This document shows positions 43,475 through 51,552 of a stretch of DNA of 64,000 nt, one piece after another (position 1 is the stretch's first letter; each line of letters begins with the position of its first letter). The position numbers and the translations under genes are program-made. Origin of the DNA: Enhydrobacter aerosaccus (GTDB lineage: Bacteria > Pseudomonadota > Alphaproteobacteria > Reyranellales > Reyranellaceae); assembly GCA_903832005.1 (NCBI GenBank), contig CAIKZO010000128.1:33388-97387 (forward strand), given 5' to 3'. Below the pieces are notes generated by a model that saw only the letters and a list, made by a program, of their open reading frames with translations, searched no databases and was not told the DNA's origin.

Positions 43475-44545
43475 ATGTTCGCCACCGGCTTGAACTCGCG
43501 CCGCGCCCTCGTGTTCTCGGGCCTACCAATGCTCTTCCTGTCCGCCGCGTCCCGGACGGCCGCACAGGATGCAGACTGGATCGTCGAGTCTGCCGACGGC
43601 GGGGTTGAAGAGGTACTAGAGTCCGGCGAGAGGCTCCCGACGCTGCGTAGCGTCGTTGTGGTGCGCAACGGCAACTTGCTTGCCGAGCGTTACTATCACG
43701 GTGCTTCGATGGCCGATCTTCTTGCCGTCAACTCTGTGACCAAGAGCGTATGCTCCGTTCTGCTGGGCATCGCCATCGAGCAGGGCAAAATCAAGGGTGT
43801 TTCCGAGACGGTGGCGGCTCTCCTGCCCGAAGCGGCGGCAGAAGTGCCGGGATCGATGGCCGGCACGGTAACTTTGGAGCAAATCCTGACCGGCACCACC
43901 GGCATCGACTACGATATGGCGAAGGATTTCGACGCGCTTCGGCAGGCCTCCGACCCAGTGAAGTACACGCTCTCGCTGCCAGCCGATGGCCATTCGCAAC
44001 CAGACTGGCGCTACAACGATGCGGCCGTCGGACTGATTGCTCCCATCCTGCGTAGAGCTACCGGCCTGCGGTTGGAAGACTATGCGCTTCAGAGCTTGTT
44101 CAAGCCGCTAGGTTTCGAGGGTGCCGACTGGACTGCTGACCAAACAGGCCAGGCGCGCTCCTATGCAGGACTACGACTGCGCACACGCGACGTGGCCAAG
44201 CTCGCCTGGACGATGAGCGATGGAGGCAAGTGGCGAGGCGCGCAGGTGATCCCGGCCCACTGGGTGGAAGCGAGCCTGCGCCCGCGCGTGCCCGTGACGT
44301 GGACGGCGGACCCGGTCGAAGACATGCGTTACGGCTACCTCTGGTTCACCGGCAGGATCAAAGATCGGCCGGTCGCATGGGCCTGGGGCTACGGCTCACA
44401 GTTCGCGCTGATGGTGCCATCACTCCACCTCGTGGTTGCGACTGGGGCGTTGAATCCGCCGCAGCAAGCCCGCGAGAACCAGCACGACACGATAATGAAG
44501 CTGGTCTCACGGATTGTGGAGCGGGTAGGTAAGCTTCGCGACTAA
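43475..44545 (+). CDS. serine hydrolase of the beta-lactamase/class C (AmpC-like) family
   Basis: A 356-residue periplasmic protein with a twin-Arg-like leader (NSRRALVFSGLPMLFL, cleavage near RTAAQ). The SxxK motif is SVTKS (near 91) and the YxN motif WRYNDAAVG (near 175); the C-terminal triad region is WGYGSQF. Members include esterases, amidases and penicillin-binding-like proteins. Codon use is somewhat less GC-biased at third positions than in the flanking genes (many T and A endings), a mild hint of transfer. No operon partner. Confidence 0.82.
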   Translation: MFATGLNSRRALVFSGLPMLFLSAASRTAAQDADWIVESADGGVEEVLESGERLPTLRSVVVVRNGNLLAERYYHGASMADLLAVNSVTKSVCSVLLGIAIEQGKIKGVSETVAALLPEAAAEVPGSMAGTVTLEQILTGTTGIDYDMAKDFDALRQASDPVKYTLSLPADGHSQPDWRYNDAAVGLIAPILRRATGLRLEDYALQSLFKPLGFEGADWTADQTGQARSYAGLRLRTRDVAKLAWTMSDGGKWRGAQVIPAHWVEASLRPRVPVTWTADPVEDMRYGYLWFTGRIKDRPVAWAWGYGSQFALMVPSLHLVVATGALNPPQQARENQHDTIMKLVSRIVERVGKLRD

Positions 44546-44585
44546 GGTTCGCGCGCGTACGCACGCACTCATTTCACACCGAAGC

Positions 44586-44611
44586 GGAACTCGCCACGGT
44601 CGAAAACTGTT
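44586..44611 (+). promoter_or_regulatory. candidate EcfG-type (general stress) promoter
   Basis: GGAAC (44586-44590), 17 bases, TGTT (44608-44611): one mismatch from the alphaproteobacterial EcfG consensus GGAAC-N16/17-CGTT, 47 bases before the EF-hand protein start. It would drive that gene and the YflT-like gene behind it. Downstream lies an inner hairpin (GCTTC 44621-44625, GAAGC 44630-44634), enclosed by a nearly perfect 9-base dyad (44609-44617 with 44639-44647). Confidence 0.45.
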
Positions 44612-44657
44612 GAATGGAGAGCTTCATCCGAAGCGACCCCATCCAACAGGTGAAAAA

Positions 44658-45119
44658 ATGAAAAAACTGCTCGTGGCTGCCGCTCTCGCGGCGACCTGTG
44701 TCGCGCTTCCCGCCTATGCAGCGACAGACGCCGAGTGCCAGGCCATGTGGACCAAGGCCGACGTCGACAAGGACGGCACGCTCTCGCCCGCGGAATCGAT
44801 GCGTTACACGGCGGCAATGCGCGTGAACGAGAAGCAGATGGCCGCCGACGGCAAGCTCGATCAGACGTCCTTCCTGAAATACTGCAAGGACGACGCGTAC
44901 ATGACGCGCAAGACGGATGCCGGCGCACCGATCAAGGGCGCGAACAGCTTCACCGAGAACCAGGCGAAGGACCGCGCGGTTGCGCAGGGCCTGACCAACG
45001 TCGGCGCCCTCAAGAAGGACGATGACGGCATCTGGCGTGGCCCGGCGATGCAGGACGGCAAGTCCGTTCAGGTCGCTGTCGACTTCAAGGGCAACGTCGT
45101 TCCCCAGTCGGCGCCTTAA
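44658..45119 (+). CDS. secreted EF-hand protein with a PepSY-like C-terminal part
   Basis: A 153-residue exported protein (signal MKKLLVAAALAATCVALPAY, then AATDAEC). A single canonical EF-hand loop, DVDKDGTLSPAE (about 35-46), should bind calcium; Cys residues at about 26 and 74 could pair. The C-terminal 50 residues (GLTNVGALKKDDDGIWRGPA and VQVAVDFKGNV) resemble a PepSY-like fold with a conserved Trp. The function is unknown. The ATG at 44658 is chosen for the signal peptide. First gene of the apparent stress island. Confidence 0.75.
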   Translation: MKKLLVAAALAATCVALPAYAATDAECQAMWTKADVDKDGTLSPAESMRYTAAMRVNEKQMAADGKLDQTSFLKYCKDDAYMTRKTDAGAPIKGANSFTENQAKDRAVAQGLTNVGALKKDDDGIWRGPAMQDGKSVQVAVDFKGNVVPQSAP

Positions 45120-45145
45120 CTCTCTCGCGAAAGGTCAAACAGACA

Positions 45146-45739
45146 ATGAAAACCGTTAGCCGAGTCTACGACACCTACTCCCAGGCACGCGACGCCGTCG
45201 CCGCCATTGAAAAGGCCGGCGTGCCGGCGTCCGAGATCAGCCTCGTCGCCAACAAGCACGTCAGCGATCGGCATGCCGACGTGAAGGATGGCACCCAGGC
45301 AGCAGCCGGCGCAGGCATCGGCGGCATCGTGGGCGGCGGAGCGGGCTTGCTGGCCGGCCTCGGCATCCTGGCGATCCCGGGCCTCGGTCCCGTCGTTGCC
45401 GTGGGTTGGCTCGCAGCCCTGGCCGTCGGCGCCGCTGCCGGCGCCACGGCAGGTGGCCTTGTCGGTGCGCTGGTCAGCGCCGGCACGACCGACGATCACG
45501 CCCACGTCTATGCCGAGTCGGTCCGCCGCGGCGGCACGCTGGTGAGCGCACGCGTCGACGACGGCTCGGCCGCGCGTATCCAGTCGATCCTGGACACCTA
45601 CAAGCCGATCGATCCGGTCGCCCGGGGCGATGCTTACCGCAAGGAAGGCTGGAAGAATTTCGACCCGGCCGCCCCGGCCTATGAGCCCAGCCAGGCCGAG
45701 ATCGAGCGCATCCGTCGCGAGCACGACATCGCCGCCTAA
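45146..45739 (+). CDS. YflT-like general stress protein with a glycine-rich membrane segment
   Basis: A 197-residue protein. The start VSRVYDTYSQARDAVAAIEK, the AGVPASEISLVANK segment and the later GGTLVSARVDD are the halves of the heat-induced YflT/GsiB-17M domain, split by a Gly/Ala-rich hydrophobic stretch (about 50-115: GAGIGGIVGGGAGLLAGLGI and beyond). Such proteins are widespread in alphaproteobacterial stress regulons, with no known activity. A strong terminator follows 27 bases after the stop. Confidence 0.8.
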   Translation: MKTVSRVYDTYSQARDAVAAIEKAGVPASEISLVANKHVSDRHADVKDGTQAAAGAGIGGIVGGGAGLLAGLGILAIPGLGPVVAVGWLAALAVGAAAGATAGGLVGALVSAGTTDDHAHVYAESVRRGGTLVSARVDDGSAARIQSILDTYKPIDPVARGDAYRKEGWKNFDPAAPAYEPSQAEIERIRREHDIAA

Positions 45740-45765
45740 CGCGACTGCGACCGTAACCGAGAAAG

Positions 45766-45795
45766 GCAGGAAGCCCAGCGCTTCCTGCTTTTTTT
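45766..45795 (+). terminator. Rho-independent terminator after the YflT-like gene
   Basis: GCAGGAAGC (45766-45774) pairs perfectly with GCTTCCTGC (45780-45788) over 9 bases, with a 5-base loop and a run of 7 T (45789-45795). It closes the EF-hand/YflT-like transcript. A second perfect 8-base inverted repeat (45796-45803 with 45814-45821) follows directly and overlaps the next candidate promoter. Confidence 0.9.
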
Positions 45796-45816
45796 GTTGC
45801 CGTACGTTACCGCACG

Positions 45817-45841
45817 GCAACGTCGCGAATGCCGGCACGTT
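45817..45841 (+). promoter_or_regulatory. candidate EcfG-type promoter for the hemerythrin gene
   Basis: GCAAC (45817-45821), 16 bases, CGTT (45838-45841), 36 bases before the hemerythrin start. One mismatch (GGAAC to GCAAC) from the EcfG consensus. The -35 half lies in the right arm of the inverted repeat that follows the terminator. Confidence 0.4.
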
Positions 45842-45876
45842 CACACAACCACCGCAATTCATACCCGGAGACAACC

Positions 45877-46428
45877 ATGGCCAAGCCTCCCGCCAAGCTC
45901 GACGCGATCGCCCTGCTGAAGGCCGACCATCGCAAGGTCGAGGATCTGTTCGAGAAGTTCGAAGCCGCCAAGAGCGCCAGCGCGAAGCAGGCGCTCACGC
46001 AGGAAATCTGCACCGAGCTGTGCATCCATACGATGATCGAGGAAGAAATCTTCTACCCGGCCTGCAAGGGCGCGGTCGAGGAAGACCAGATGGACGAGGC
46101 CTATGTCGAGCATGACGGCGCCAAGGTGCTGATCGCCGAGTTGCTCGCGGGCTCGCCGGATGACGATTACTACGACGCCAAGATGAAAGTGCTGTCGGAG
46201 GAGATCAAGCATCACGTCAAGGAAGAGGAACGCCCGGGCGACGGCGTGTTCTCGCAGGCCCGCGACGCCGAGCTCGACATGAATGCCCTGGGTGACCGCA
46301 TGGCCGTCCGCAAGGAGCAGCTGCTCGCCAAGTTCAAGGCCGAGGGCCTGCCGCCGCCGACCACGCGCACCTTCAAGGGCCACAAGCTCAAGCAGGGCGA
46401 AGCGGTCGAAGCCAAGGCCGCCGCGTAA
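45877..46428 (+). CDS. hemerythrin-domain protein
   Basis: A 183-residue cytoplasmic protein. Di-iron ligands are visible in KADHRKVEDLFEKFE (near 15), LCIHTMIEEEIFYPA (near 50), EHDGAKVLIAELL (near 77) and IKHHVKEEE (near 108). Hemerythrin proteins bind O2 or NO, or act in iron and oxidative stress. CGGAG sits 7 bases before the ATG; an upstream in-frame start lacks that site. A 25-residue membrane peptide gene follows 21 bases later. Confidence 0.9.
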   Translation: MAKPPAKLDAIALLKADHRKVEDLFEKFEAAKSASAKQALTQEICTELCIHTMIEEEIFYPACKGAVEEDQMDEAYVEHDGAKVLIAELLAGSPDDDYYDAKMKVLSEEIKHHVKEEERPGDGVFSQARDAELDMNALGDRMAVRKEQLLAKFKAEGLPPPTTRTFKGHKLKQGEAVEAKAAA

Positions 46429-46449
46429 CGTCAACCAGAGGAGACAATC

Positions 46450-46527
46450 ATGGGTCGCGGAATTCTGTTGTGGATGCTCGGCATCCCGCTGCCGATCATC
46501 ATCCTGCTCGCCATCTTCGTCCGCTAG
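46450..46527 (+). CDS. 25-residue single-helix membrane peptide
   Basis: ATG at 46450 follows GAGGAG by about 8 bases and opens a 25-codon frame: start MGRGILLWMLGIP, then LPIIILLAIFVR and TAG. Nearly all of it is one hydrophobic helix, with a charged Arg near each end. The strong ribosome site, the operon position behind the hemerythrin gene and the terminator just beyond it support a real gene. Similar short peptides starting MGRGILLW occur in related bacteria as I recall, with no known function. Confidence 0.7.
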   Translation: MGRGILLWMLGIPLPIIILLAIFVR

Positions 46528-46552
46528 GACACCGGCTCCGCCGGAAAGGAAG

Positions 46553-46586
46553 CCGCCTCGTTGCTCCCCCGCAGCGAGGCGGTTTT
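46553..46586 (+). terminator. hairpin terminator after the membrane-peptide gene
   Basis: CCGCCTCG (46553-46560) pairs perfectly with CGAGGCGG (46575-46582) over 8 bases with a 14-base loop that can close further (TGC with GCA), followed by TTTTCGTTT. It ends the hemerythrin/membrane-peptide transcript. Confidence 0.75.
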
Positions 46587-46626
46587 CGTTTGAGCAACGT
46601 CTGTCCACGCTCGCTGTTGTTTTTAC

Positions 46627-46806
46627 ATGTTCGAGCAGAAGGAATTCCGCGGCGAGACGAAGGAAGCAGCGCAGAGGGACGCCGATGCGTGGTGGGCTCA
46701 GCAAAAAGGCTTGAAGCGCATTTCCGAATACATGAGCCCCGCCAATTTGAACGAGCGCACGCCGGCTCGGTGGATTGCCACCATCATCTTCGAACGGCCC
46801 AGCTGA
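46627..46806 (+). CDS. 59-residue hypothetical protein
   Basis: A 59-codon frame with coding-like composition: start MFEQKEFRGETKEAAQRDAD, then AWWAQQKGLKRISEYM and the ending WIATIIFERPS. It is amphipathic and soluble. No Shine-Dalgarno site precedes the ATG. A weak EcfG-like pair (GCAAC 46594-46598, TGTT 46615-46618, 16 bases between) would start transcription almost at the ATG, so it may be leaderless. Function unknown. The catalase-fold gene follows 24 bases later. Confidence 0.6.
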   Translation: MFEQKEFRGETKEAAQRDADAWWAQQKGLKRISEYMSPANLNERTPARWIATIIFERPS

Positions 46807-46830
46807 CCAGAAGCTGTGCGAAGGAACCCC

Positions 46831-47934
46831 ATGAACAAACTGCCCCCGGCATCGCCCCTCCGCTTCACCTCCGCCGTCGAGAAGATCGAGCCCGACGAGG
46901 CGGAGACGCACGCGCAGCTGGTCGAGACCCTGCTGAAGATCAGCACGACGACCTATGCCGATGGCCACAAGGCGCTGCGCTCGGTCCATGCCAAGAGCCA
47001 CGGAGTGCTGAAGGGCCGGCTGATCGTGCCCGAACTGCCTGCCGCCCTGGCTCAAGGCCTGTTCGCCCGGCCGGGCGAATACGCGACGGCGCTGCGCTTC
47101 TCGACGTCGCCGGGCGACCTGCTGCCCGACAGCGTATCGACGCCGCGCGGTCTTGCGATCAAGATCCTCGGCGTGAAGGGCGAGCGGCTTGCCGACGTGA
47201 ACGGCGGTGAGACGTCCACCGACGCCACGCAGGATTTCGCACTGGTCAACGGCAAGTCCTTCCTCGCGCCCGATGCCAAGCATTTCCTGCGCAGCCTGAA
47301 GCTGTTGGCCGCCACGACCAACAAGGCCGAGGGGCTCAAGATCGCACTATCGGCCGTCCTGCGCGGCACGGAGAAGGCGCTGGAGGCCGTGGGTGGCGAG
47401 AGTGGCACGATCAAGGGATTGGGCGGCTACCCCGAGACACACATCCTGGGCGACAGCTTTTTCAGCCAGGTCCCGATCCGCTATGGCGACTACATCGCCA
47501 AGGTGGGCGTGGTGCCCGTGTCGCCCGCGCTCGTATCCTTGACCGACCAGCCACTCAATCTCAATCGCGAGCCCGATGCGCTGCGGATGGCGGTGCGGTC
47601 CCATTTCATGGGCAATGGCGGCCAATGGGATGTGCGGGTCCAGCTCTGTACCAATCTCGACGACATGCCTGTCGAAGACGCGACGGCACTTTGGGACGAA
47701 GAGAAGAGCCCTTACATCACGGTCGCCACCCTCGATGTCCTCCCGCAGGACAGTTGGAGCGATTCTCACCAAAGGGCGATCGACGACGCCATGGCGTTCA
47801 ATCCTTGGCATGGCCTTGCCGCCCATCAGCCGCTGGGGTCGATCATGCGCGCGCGGCGTCATGCCTATCCTGCGTCGGCAGAGTTCCGTCTTGGCAAGAT
47901 CGGCTGCCCGTTCGCCGAGCCCAAGGGACCCTGA
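46831..47934 (+). CDS. catalase-fold protein (catalase-related peroxidase/SrpA-like)
   Basis: A 367-residue heme-fold protein. SVHAKSHGVLKG (near 56) carries the distal His; ALRFSTSPGDLLPDSVSTPR with GLAIKILGV (near 92-120) and QDFALVNGKSFLA (near 137) follow the catalase barrel; HQPLGSIMRARRHAYPASAE (near 335) is the conserved closing block. It is much shorter than a classical catalase (about 480+), and I do not see the usual tyrosine heme-ligand block, so activity may be peroxidase-like. GAAGGA lies about 6 bases before the ATG at 46831. Confidence 0.82.
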   Translation: MNKLPPASPLRFTSAVEKIEPDEAETHAQLVETLLKISTTTYADGHKALRSVHAKSHGVLKGRLIVPELPAALAQGLFARPGEYATALRFSTSPGDLLPDSVSTPRGLAIKILGVKGERLADVNGGETSTDATQDFALVNGKSFLAPDAKHFLRSLKLLAATTNKAEGLKIALSAVLRGTEKALEAVGGESGTIKGLGGYPETHILGDSFFSQVPIRYGDYIAKVGVVPVSPALVSLTDQPLNLNREPDALRMAVRSHFMGNGGQWDVRVQLCTNLDDMPVEDATALWDEEKSPYITVATLDVLPQDSWSDSHQRAIDDAMAFNPWHGLAAHQPLGSIMRARRHAYPASAEFRLGKIGCPFAEPKGP

Positions 47935-47945
47935 TACGCTGGGCT

Positions 47946-50447
47946 ATGACGGCGCGCGTATCTCCCGAAGGGTTCGTCCGCGTGCGCGGTGCGCGCGTGC
48001 ACAATCTCAAGAACGTCGATCTCGACGTGCCGCGGGATGCGCTCGTCGTGTTCACCGGCGTCTCAGGTTCTGGAAAGTCGTCGCTCGCCTTCGGCACCCT
48101 CTATGCCGAAGCGCAGCGGCGCTATCTCGAATCCGTGTCGCCCTATGCGCGCCGCCTGTTCCATCAGATGGCGGTGCCCGAGGTCGACGCGATCGATGGG
48201 CTGCCGCCCGCGGTGGCGCTGCAACAGCAGCGCGGCACGCCCACCACGCGCTCGTCAGTCGGCAGCGTCACGACCCTGTCCAACCTCCTGCGCATGCTCT
48301 ATTCACGCGCCGGCGACTATCCCGCGAAACAGCCGCTGCTCTATGCCGAGTCGTTTTCGGCCAATACTGCCGAAGGCGCCTGTCCGACCTGTCACGGGCT
48401 TGGCCGCGTCTACGAAGTCACCGAGCAGACGATGGTGCCCGATCCCTCGCGGACGATCCGGGAGCGCGCGATCGCCTCGTGGCCACTGGCGTGGCACGGC
48501 CAGAACCTGCGCGACATACTGGTGACGATGGGCTTCGACGTCGACACGCCGTGGCGCGACCTGCCGAAGAAGGACCGCGACTGGATCCTGTTCACCGAGG
48601 AGACGCCAACCGTTCCCGTCTACGCCGGCTACACGCCTGCCGAGACCAAGCGCGCGCTGAGGAACAAGGAGGAGCCCAGCTACCAGGGCACCTTCACCGG
48701 CGCGCGCCAATACGTGCTACAGACCTTCGCGCACACCCAGAGCCCGCTGATGAAGAAGCGCGTGGCGCAGTACATGCTCGGCGCTGGCTGTCCCGAGTGC
48801 CACGGCAAGCGGCTACGGCGCGAATCCCTCTCCGTCAAATTCGCCGGCCTCGACATCGCCGAGTTCTCCCGCTTGCCGCTGAAGCGGCTGGCGGCGCTCG
48901 TTGCACCCTTTGCCAAGATGCAGAAGAACGAGAAAGCCCCTGAAAAGGCAATCGTCATCCAGCGCATCACCCACGATCTCGCCGCCCGCCTCGACGTGCT
49001 GCTCGACCTCGGTCTCGGATACCTCTCGCTCGACCGCAGCACGCCCACCCTCTCGCCGGGCGAACTGCAGCGACTGCGCCTCGCGACGCAGGTCCATTCC
49101 AACCTGTTCGGCGTGGTCTACGTGCTCGACGAGCCTTCCGCCGGCCTGCATCCGGCCGACACCGAGGCACTCCTGCGCGCGCTCACCAGACTGAAGGACA
49201 GCGGCAACTCCCTGTTCGTGGTCGAACACGAACTCGACGTGGTGCGCGCCGCCGACTGGATCGTCGACGTCGGTCCGGGCCCCGGCGAGCAAGGCGGCTT
49301 GATCCTCTACAGCGGTCCGCCAAAAGGCCTGCGCGACGTGGCGATCTCGCGTACGGCGCAGCATCTCTTTCCCGAGGCCCGTCCCGAACGCCAGCCGCCG
49401 CGCAAACCGGCGGCGTGGCTGAAGCTGCGCGGCGTTACGCGCAACAATCTCGACTCTCTCGACGTCGATATCCCGCTCGGCGTGCTCGCCAGCGTGACCG
49501 GTGTGTCGGGCTCGGGAAAGTCGACCCTGGTTTCGCAGTTCCTGGTCGAAGCCGTCGCGGAAAGGCTCGGCCACCCGACCGCGATCGAGGAGGAAGCCGA
49601 CATCCTGGAAGGCCGACCCGTCGCCACTGTCGCGGGCCGCATCGAAAATGGACTGGAGGGCATCGCCCGGCTCGTCGTCGTCGACCAGAAGCCGATCGGC
49701 CGCACGCCGCGCTCCAATCTCGCGACCTACACTGGCCTGTTCGATCACGTGCGCCGCCTGTTCGCCGCTGCGCCGCAGGCCAAGGCACGCAAGTACGATG
49801 CCGGGCGCTTCTCCTTCAATGTCGCCAAGGGACGCTGCCCGAAATGCGAGGGCGAGGGCTTCGTGTTCGTCGAGCTTTTGTTCCTGCCCAGCGTCTACGC
49901 GCCCTGCCCGGTCTGTCACGGCACGCGCTACAACGAGAAAACGCTGGAAATCGAAGTCGGCGGCAAGTCGATTGCCGACGTGCTCGCCTTAACCGTCGAC
50001 GCCGCGCACGCTTTCTTCACCAACGAACCTGCGCTGCACCATTCGCTCGAAACCCTGCGCAACGTCGGCCTCGGCTATCTCCGCCTGGGCCAGCCTGCCA
50101 CCGAACTGTCGGGCGGCGAGGCCCAGCGCATCAAGCTCGCCACCGAACTGCAGCGCGCCCAACGCGGCCGCACGCTCTACATCCTCGATGAGCCGACGAC
50201 CGGCCTGCACCCGGCCGATGTCGAGCGGCTGATCCTGCAGCTGCAGTCGCTCGTTGCCTCGGGCAACAGCGTGATCGTGGTCGAGCATGACATGCGGGTC
50301 GTGGGGGAGAGCGACTGGGTGATCGATATCGGCCCCGGCGCCGGTGAGGACGGCGGCAAGGTCGTCGCCGTAGGGCCGCCGGCCGGGATTGCCCGGACAG
50401 CCGGCAGCCTGACCGGAAAGTATTTGGCCCGAGAGTCGAGCCGCTGA
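47946..50447 (+). CDS. UvrA-like ABC ATPase lacking the UvrB-binding domain (UvrA2 type)
   Basis: An 833-residue double ABC ATPase, about 110 residues shorter than canonical UvrA. Walker A sites are GVSGSGKSSLAF (near 38) and GVSGSGKSTLVS (near 519); signatures are LSPGELQRLRLA and LSGGEAQRIKLA; the second zinc finger CPKCEGEGF...CPVCHG is intact. After NLLRMLYSRAG only about 12 residues precede SFSANTAEGACPTCHGLG, exactly where UvrA carries its UvrB-binding domain. UvrA2 proteins of this form are linked to tolerance of DNA-damaging drugs. It starts 11 bases after the catalase-fold gene. Confidence 0.88.
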   Translation: MTARVSPEGFVRVRGARVHNLKNVDLDVPRDALVVFTGVSGSGKSSLAFGTLYAEAQRRYLESVSPYARRLFHQMAVPEVDAIDGLPPAVALQQQRGTPTTRSSVGSVTTLSNLLRMLYSRAGDYPAKQPLLYAESFSANTAEGACPTCHGLGRVYEVTEQTMVPDPSRTIRERAIASWPLAWHGQNLRDILVTMGFDVDTPWRDLPKKDRDWILFTEETPTVPVYAGYTPAETKRALRNKEEPSYQGTFTGARQYVLQTFAHTQSPLMKKRVAQYMLGAGCPECHGKRLRRESLSVKFAGLDIAEFSRLPLKRLAALVAPFAKMQKNEKAPEKAIVIQRITHDLAARLDVLLDLGLGYLSLDRSTPTLSPGELQRLRLATQVHSNLFGVVYVLDEPSAGLHPADTEALLRALTRLKDSGNSLFVVEHELDVVRAADWIVDVGPGPGEQGGLILYSGPPKGLRDVAISRTAQHLFPEARPERQPPRKPAAWLKLRGVTRNNLDSLDVDIPLGVLASVTGVSGSGKSTLVSQFLVEAVAERLGHPTAIEEEADILEGRPVATVAGRIENGLEGIARLVVVDQKPIGRTPRSNLATYTGLFDHVRRLFAAAPQAKARKYDAGRFSFNVAKGRCPKCEGEGFVFVELLFLPSVYAPCPVCHGTRYNEKTLEIEVGGKSIADVLALTVDAAHAFFTNEPALHHSLETLRNVGLGYLRLGQPATELSGGEAQRIKLATELQRAQRGRTLYILDEPTTGLHPADVERLILQLQSLVASGNSVIVVEHDMRVVGESDWVIDIGPGAGEDGGKVVAVGPPAGIARTAGSLTGKYLARESSR

Positions 50448-50448
50448 A

Positions 50449-50473
50449 GCAACGCCGGCACGTCCCGCCCGTT
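50449..50473 (+). promoter_or_regulatory. candidate EcfG-type promoter for the DUF4142 gene
   Basis: GCAAC (50449-50453), 16 bases, CGTT (50470-50473), 28 bases before the start; the same pattern as upstream of the hemerythrin gene. A small hairpin (ACCTC 50480-50484, GAGGT 50493-50497) then covers the ribosome binding site. Confidence 0.4.
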
Positions 50474-50501
50474 TAATTCACCTCCACAAATAGAGGTAAA
50501 T

Positions 50502-51038
50502 ATGACCAACAAGCTTTTCCTGCTGGGAGCCACGGCCCTGATCGCTTTGACGGGTCCGGCCTTTGCCCAGTCGACCGCCGAGAAGACCGGCGTCAACTCC
50601 GCGCTCGGCATCACGCCGAAGACGCAGGATTTCATCACCGAGGCTGCCAACAGCGACATGCTGGAAATCGCTTCGAGCAAGCTGGTGGCGTCGAAGTCCG
50701 ACACCAAGGACAAGGCTTTCGCCGACCAGATGATCACAGACCACACCAAGACCTCGACCGAGCTGAAGGCGCTGGTTACCGGCGGCAAGGTGCAGGCCAG
50801 CCTGCCCGCGTCGATGGACAAGGCGCATCAGGACAAGCTCGACAAGCTGTCCAAGATGGACGGCAAGGACTTCATGAAGGAATACGAGTCGATGCAGGTC
50901 TCGGCGCACAAGGACGCCGTCTCCCTGTTCGAGCGTTACGGAAAGGGTGGCGACAACGCTGCGCTGAAGGACTGGGCGAGCACGACTCTTCCGCATCTTC
51001 AGGGCCATCTGAAGATGGCGCAGGATCTCGACAAGTAG
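50502..51038 (+). CDS. DUF4142-domain periplasmic protein
   Basis: A 178-residue exported protein (signal KLFLLGATALIALTGPAFAQ). The helical DUF4142 domain shows QDFITEAANSDMLEIASSKL (about 42-61), DQMITDHTKTSTELKALV (about 75-92) and a C-terminal HKDAVSLFERY with TLPHLQGHLKMAQDL. The conserved His residues in DH and GHL suggest a ferritin-like bundle. DUF4142 proteins are common in stress regulons; their function is unproven. AGAGGT precedes the ATG by 5 bases. Confidence 0.88.
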   Translation: MTNKLFLLGATALIALTGPAFAQSTAEKTGVNSALGITPKTQDFITEAANSDMLEIASSKLVASKSDTKDKAFADQMITDHTKTSTELKALVTGGKVQASLPASMDKAHQDKLDKLSKMDGKDFMKEYESMQVSAHKDAVSLFERYGKGGDNAALKDWASTTLPHLQGHLKMAQDLDK

Positions 51039-51062
51039 GGACGCCGATCACCACCAACGCAA

Positions 51063-51086
51063 AAGAGGCCCCTTCCGGGGCCTCTT
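51063..51086. terminator. bidirectional terminator
   Basis: AAGAGGCCCC (51063-51072) pairs perfectly with GGGGCCTCTT (51077-51086) over 10 bases around a TTCC loop, with AAAA before and TTCTTC after. It lies between the convergent DUF4142 gene and the small gene at 51105 and can end both transcripts. Confidence 0.9.
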
Positions 51087-51104
51087 CTTCGTTGTGGGAT
51101 TGTA

Positions 51105-51404
51105 CTAGCCGCGCGCCGGAAGGGTGAACTTCTGGTCGGTCAGCTTCTTCTCCAGCACCGGGATAGCGGCCGCGGCGTTTCCCGCCTTGCACTGCGCGAC
51201 GGCAACCTGGCCGTCGAGCGAGCCGCGCAGATAGAGAAGATGATGCGAGTTGTCCTCGTCGTGGCCGATGTAGCGAACGTAGGTATTGCTCAGCGCCATG
51301 CAGTAGGCCTGGTCGGCGTGAGACACCGGCGGTGCTGCGAAAGCAGCCGTTGCCGACAGAGCGAGACCGGTGGCGAGAGCGAGAACTTGTCCAAAGCGTT
51401 TCAT
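51105..51404 (-). CDS. small secreted protein of unknown function
   Basis: A 99-residue exported protein (signal KRFGQVLALATGLALSATAA, cleavage after AFAA). The mature part has two Cys (in AYCMALSNTYVRYIG and VAQCKAGN) that may form a disulphide, and reads like a small helical protein with a ladder of His/Asp (GHDEDNSHH). I do not recognise a family. GGAGGAC lies before the ATG. Confidence 0.7.
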   Translation of the reverse strand: MKRFGQVLALATGLALSATAAFAAPPVSHADQAYCMALSNTYVRYIGHDEDNSHHLLYLRGSLDGQVAVAQCKAGNAAAAIPVLEKKLTDQKFTLPARG

Positions 51405-51552
51405 GTCGTCCTCCTGTGTGAGCGCGACTGTAGGAAACGACTTCGCTCGAATTGCGGCCTCGCCCTTACTCGTAGCTGACGGCGTTCGTTCGCGTACATA
51501 TTGCCCCGCGCGACGCTACGCACGCACCTCACATTGGATCACCCGCTTCAGC

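Noticed and set aside
43475..44545. Serine hydrolase as an acquired resistance beta-lactamase.
   Set aside because: It has SxxK and YxN motifs but aligns by eye with broad serine hydrolases; no mobile element is adjacent and codon shift is mild.
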